Position numbers and translations under genes: made by a program
DNA from: JBNKFQ01 sp050289385
GTDB lineage: Bacteria > Pseudomonadota > Gammaproteobacteria > Pseudomonadales > Porticoccaceae
Direction of reading: 5' to 3'
DNA: 8,072 bases
Assembly: GCA_050289385.1 (NCBI GenBank)
Contig: JBNKFQ010000087.1
Coordinates: forward strand, 1-8,072
In this document: in pieces, positions 6,751 through 8,072 of the stretch
How the letters are laid out: each line of letters starts with the position of its first letter
Numbering within the stretch: position 1 is the stretch's first letter
The notes under the pieces: model-generated
The model's database searches: none
What the model was told of the DNA's origin: nothing
Seen by the model: only the letters and a program-made list of their open reading frames with translations

Positions 6751-7718
6751 TGGGCATCTCCTGCTTCTGCTTTTTTCATAACTTCTTCACGCAGGGCGAC
6801 GGGCGCCAAGGGGAACCCCAAAGCCAGGCGCGCATTAAAATAGGCTTGCGCCACGGCGCGGGCCAGAGTGCGAACGCGGAGGATGTAGCGCTGCCGCTCG
6901 GTTACCGAAATGGCCGAACGGGCGTCGAGCAAGTTAAATGCGTGGGAGGCTTTCATTACCATTTCATAAGCTGGCAAGGGCAATTTAGCGGCGATCAACC
7001 GCTCACTGGCGGCTTCGCATTCATCAAAGGTCTGCAGCAGAAAATCGGTGTTGGCGTGGTTGAAATTAAAATCGCTCATTTCCACTTCGTTTTGGTGGAA
7101 AACATCGCCGTAAGTAACCACGTCACCACTCGGCCCCTTGGTCCACACCAAGTCATAGATGGAGTCTTTGTTTTGCAGATACATGGCGATACGTTCCAGA
7201 CCGTAGGTGATTTCACCCGAAACCGGAAAACACTCTAAGCCGCCGACCTGTTGAAAATAAGTAAACTGGGTGACTTCCATTCCATTGAGCCACACTTCCC
7301 AGCCCAAACCCCAGGCCCCCAAAGTGGGCGATTCCCAGTTGTCCTCAACAAAACGAATATCATGGATTTGAGTGTCAACACCCAGATGTTGTAAGGACTG
7401 CAAATAGAGCTCTTGAATATTGCTTGGCGAGGGCTTTAGCAGCACCTGAAATTGATAGTAGTGCTGGAGTCGATTGGGGTTTTCACCGTAGCGACCGTCA
7501 GTGGGGCGACGACAGGGTTGCACGTAGGCGGCATTCCAAGTCTCTGGACCAATGGCGCGCAAAAACGTGGCCGGATGAAAAGTACCCGCACCCACCTCCA
7601 TATCTAAGGGCTGCAGTATGACGCAGCCCTGTTCTGCCCAAAATTGCTGCAAAGCTAAAATCAAGCCTTGAAATGTTGATACGTCGGGTTGGCCTTTGGC
7701 CGATTTCGTGGAAGTCAC
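6747..7718 (-). CDS. glyQ: glycine--tRNA ligase alpha subunit (GTG start)
   Basis: Alpha subunit of the two-chain glycyl-tRNA synthetase. This class II catalytic chain makes glycyl-adenylate and, with GlyS, charges tRNA-Gly. The family core is nearly unchanged: FQGLILALQQFWAEQGC (16-32), QPLDMEVGAG (36-45), motif 2 region RRPTDGRYGENPNRLQHYYQ (70-89), FVEDNWESPTLGAWGLGWEV (123-142), motif 3 GEITYGLERIAMY (168-180) and SVTERQRYILRVR (271-283). At 323 residues it is about 20 longer than the E. coli chain, with a few extra N-terminal residues and a charged C-terminal tail after GFPL (301-304). The start is a GTG at 7716-7718: AGGTG at 7726-7730 lies seven bases upstream, an in-frame stop sits at 7734-7736, and the next methionine, M40, lies inside the conserved core. 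It is the first gene of the operon, with a leader of about 50 bases. Confidence 0.98.
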   Translation of the reverse strand: MTSTKSAKGQPDVSTFQGLILALQQFWAEQGCVILQPLDMEVGAGTFHPATFLRAIGPETWNAAYVQPCRRPTDGRYGENPNRLQHYYQFQVLLKPSPSNIQELYLQSLQHLGVDTQIHDIRFVEDNWESPTLGAWGLGWEVWLNGMEVTQFTYFQQVGGLECFPVSGEITYGLERIAMYLQNKDSIYDLVWTKGPSGDVVTYGDVFHQNEVEMSDFNFNHANTDFLLQTFDECEAASERLIAAKLPLPAYEMVMKASHAFNLLDARSAISVTERQRYILRVRTLARAVAQAYFNARLALGFPLAPVALREEVMKKAEAGDAQ

Positions 7719-7725
7719 AACAACA

Positions 7726-7730
7726 CACCT
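7726..7730 (-). promoter_or_regulatory. ribosome binding site fixing the glyQ GTG start
   Basis: AGGTG on the minus strand matches the 16S-complementary AGGAGGTGA region and lies seven bases before the GTG at 7716-7718. With an in-frame TAA four codons further upstream, it makes this GTG the only plausible start. Confidence 0.7.
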
Positions 7731-7743
7731 GGTTTATTAGGCA

Positions 7744-7757
7744 ATTGGCTCGCCAAT
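7744..7757 (-). other. small dyad in the glyQ leader
   Basis: ATTGGC at 7744-7749 and GCCAAT at 7752-7757 are inverted repeats two bases apart. As RNA they would fold as a five-pair stem with a CGAG loop, about a dozen bases after the predicted transcription start and fourteen before the ribosome site. It is too small to be a T-box or known riboswitch; it could affect leader stability or be a protein-binding dyad. Confidence 0.35.
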
Positions 7758-7775
7758 ATGAATCGAAAGGGCGCA

Positions 7776-7804
7776 ATTATAGCGACTGCAACCAGCCGCG
7801 GCCA
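7776..7804 (-). promoter_or_regulatory. sigma-70 promoter of the glyQ-glyS-gmhB-plsC operon
   Basis: A perfect TATAAT lies on the minus strand at 7776-7781. With a 17-base spacer the -35 position (7799-7804) reads TGGCCG, only three of six matches. Transcription would begin near 7769, about 50 bases before the GTG start. The perfect -10 and its position make this the likely operon promoter; the poor -35 suggests moderate strength or help from an activator. Confidence 0.6.
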
Positions 7805-7861
7805 TCGGCATTAAGGTGTTTTCCGGTTTTTCAGCGCAAATTACGAAGATTCGGTTATAAG

Positions 7862-7902
7862 TTGTACCTGAATCCGTGACATCGAGGCGGATTCAGGTTG
7901 TA
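7862..7902. repeat. 31-bp hairpin element flanked by TTGTA direct repeats
   Basis: CCTGAATCCG at 7867-7876 and CGGATTCAGG at 7888-7897 are perfect ten-base inverted repeats around an eleven-base centre. TTGTA occurs directly on both sides (7862-7866 and 7898-7902), like a five-base target duplication. Because the outer bases A7866 and T7898 also pair, the stem can be read as eleven bases. No T-run follows on either strand. It could be a miniature REP-like insertion, a regulator operator upstream of glyQ, or chance flanks of a plain hairpin. Confidence 0.55.
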
Positions 7903-7969
7903 GACATGATCGCGGATTTCAGCAGCACGACAATTCCACGGCCCTCTCTGTAGCACGGGTCTTTAGTCT

Positions 7970-7997
7970 TTGTTTTGCCCAGGTGATTGCGTAGAAT
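7970..7997 (+). promoter_or_regulatory. candidate rightward promoter near the window edge
   Basis: TAGAAT at 7992-7997 matches TATAAT at five of six positions. TTGTTT at 7970-7975, sixteen bases upstream, matches TTGACA at three of six. Transcription starting near 8004 would run almost directly into the palindrome at 8011-8046. The -10 is good and the -35 weak. Confidence 0.35.
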
Positions 7998-8010
7998 GCT
8001 CCGGCGATGC

Positions 8011-8046
8011 AGCGAGCACTCGGCTTTTTTTGGCCGAGCGCTCGCT
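8011..8046. repeat. 36-bp imperfect palindrome with a T-rich loop
   Basis: AGCGAGCACTCGGC at 8011-8024 pairs with GCCGAGCGCTCGCT at 8033-8046, with one A/C mismatch in fourteen positions, around an eight-base TTTTTTTG loop. The T-run is in the loop, not after the stem, so it is not a normal terminator on the plus strand; on the minus strand the loop is an A-run. It could be a leader structure of a rightward transcript, a cruciform, or the 3' structure of a leftward RNA. Confidence 0.6.
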
Positions 8047-8072
8047 AAAATAACATTTGGGATGAAAAATAA

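Larger units (their letters stand above)
7905..8072 (+). other. right-edge non-coding region
   Basis: No supported gene. It holds a plus-strand promoter candidate (7970-7997) and a large imperfect palindrome (8011-8046). An ATG at 8062 opens a frame of only a few bases before the window ends and lacks a properly spaced ribosome site, so I do not call it. A divergent gene beyond the edge would fit the layout. Confidence 0.4.

Noticed and set aside
6699..7238. 179-codon plus-strand frame across the glyS/glyQ junction
   Set aside because: Antisense to two highly conserved synthetase genes; no independent coding evidence.
7719..7775. T-box or other riboswitch in the glyQ leader
   Set aside because: The predicted leader is only about 50 bases with a five-pair stem, far too short for a T-box or glycine riboswitch.
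8062..8072. ATG at 8062 as the start of a rightward gene
   Set aside because: Only a few codons remain in the window and no ribosome site is spaced correctly; not supportable.

Overview
The window looks like a chromosomal segment of a Gram-negative gammaproteobacterium, most likely a marine or environmental member of the Cellvibrionales/Pseudomonadales. The split two-subunit glycyl-tRNA synthetase, the heptose-bisphosphate phosphatase of LPS core synthesis, an outer-membrane-type beta-barrel protein and a DUF6524-type membrane protein all fit this. From memory, the order plsC–gmhB–glyS–glyQ resembles the origin-proximal block of Pseudomonas. No gene of the dnaA–gyrB group is present here, so closeness to the origin is inference.

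The right half (about 3360–7804, minus strand) is a compact housekeeping operon. It runs from a promoter with a perfect TATAAT through glyQ (GTG start), glyS, gmhB and a PlsC-type acyltransferase. glyQ/glyS and glyS/gmhB overlap by four bases (ATGA), and gmhB and plsC are five bases apart. It couples glycine tRNA charging to two envelope-lipid functions: heptose supply for LPS, and phosphatidic acid synthesis or lysophospholipid acylation.

The left half (1–3130) is looser and more lineage-specific. It holds a 45-residue predicted single-pass membrane peptide, a secreted 211-residue beta-barrel-like protein, a TRAP-type solute-binding protein with no membrane subunits beside it, and (minus strand) a four-helix DUF6524-like membrane protein convergent with it. 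Candidate promoters and stem-loops lie between these genes.

The far right (7719–8072) has no convincing gene. It contains the glyQ promoter and leader, a 31-bp hairpin element flanked by TTGTA direct repeats, a plus-strand promoter candidate and a 36-bp imperfect palindrome with a T-rich loop just before the window edge. I see no mobile element, CRISPR array, tRNA or rRNA, and no clear undescribed multi-gene system. The best leads are the orphan TRAP binding protein, the hairpin elements at the right edge and the small membrane peptide.
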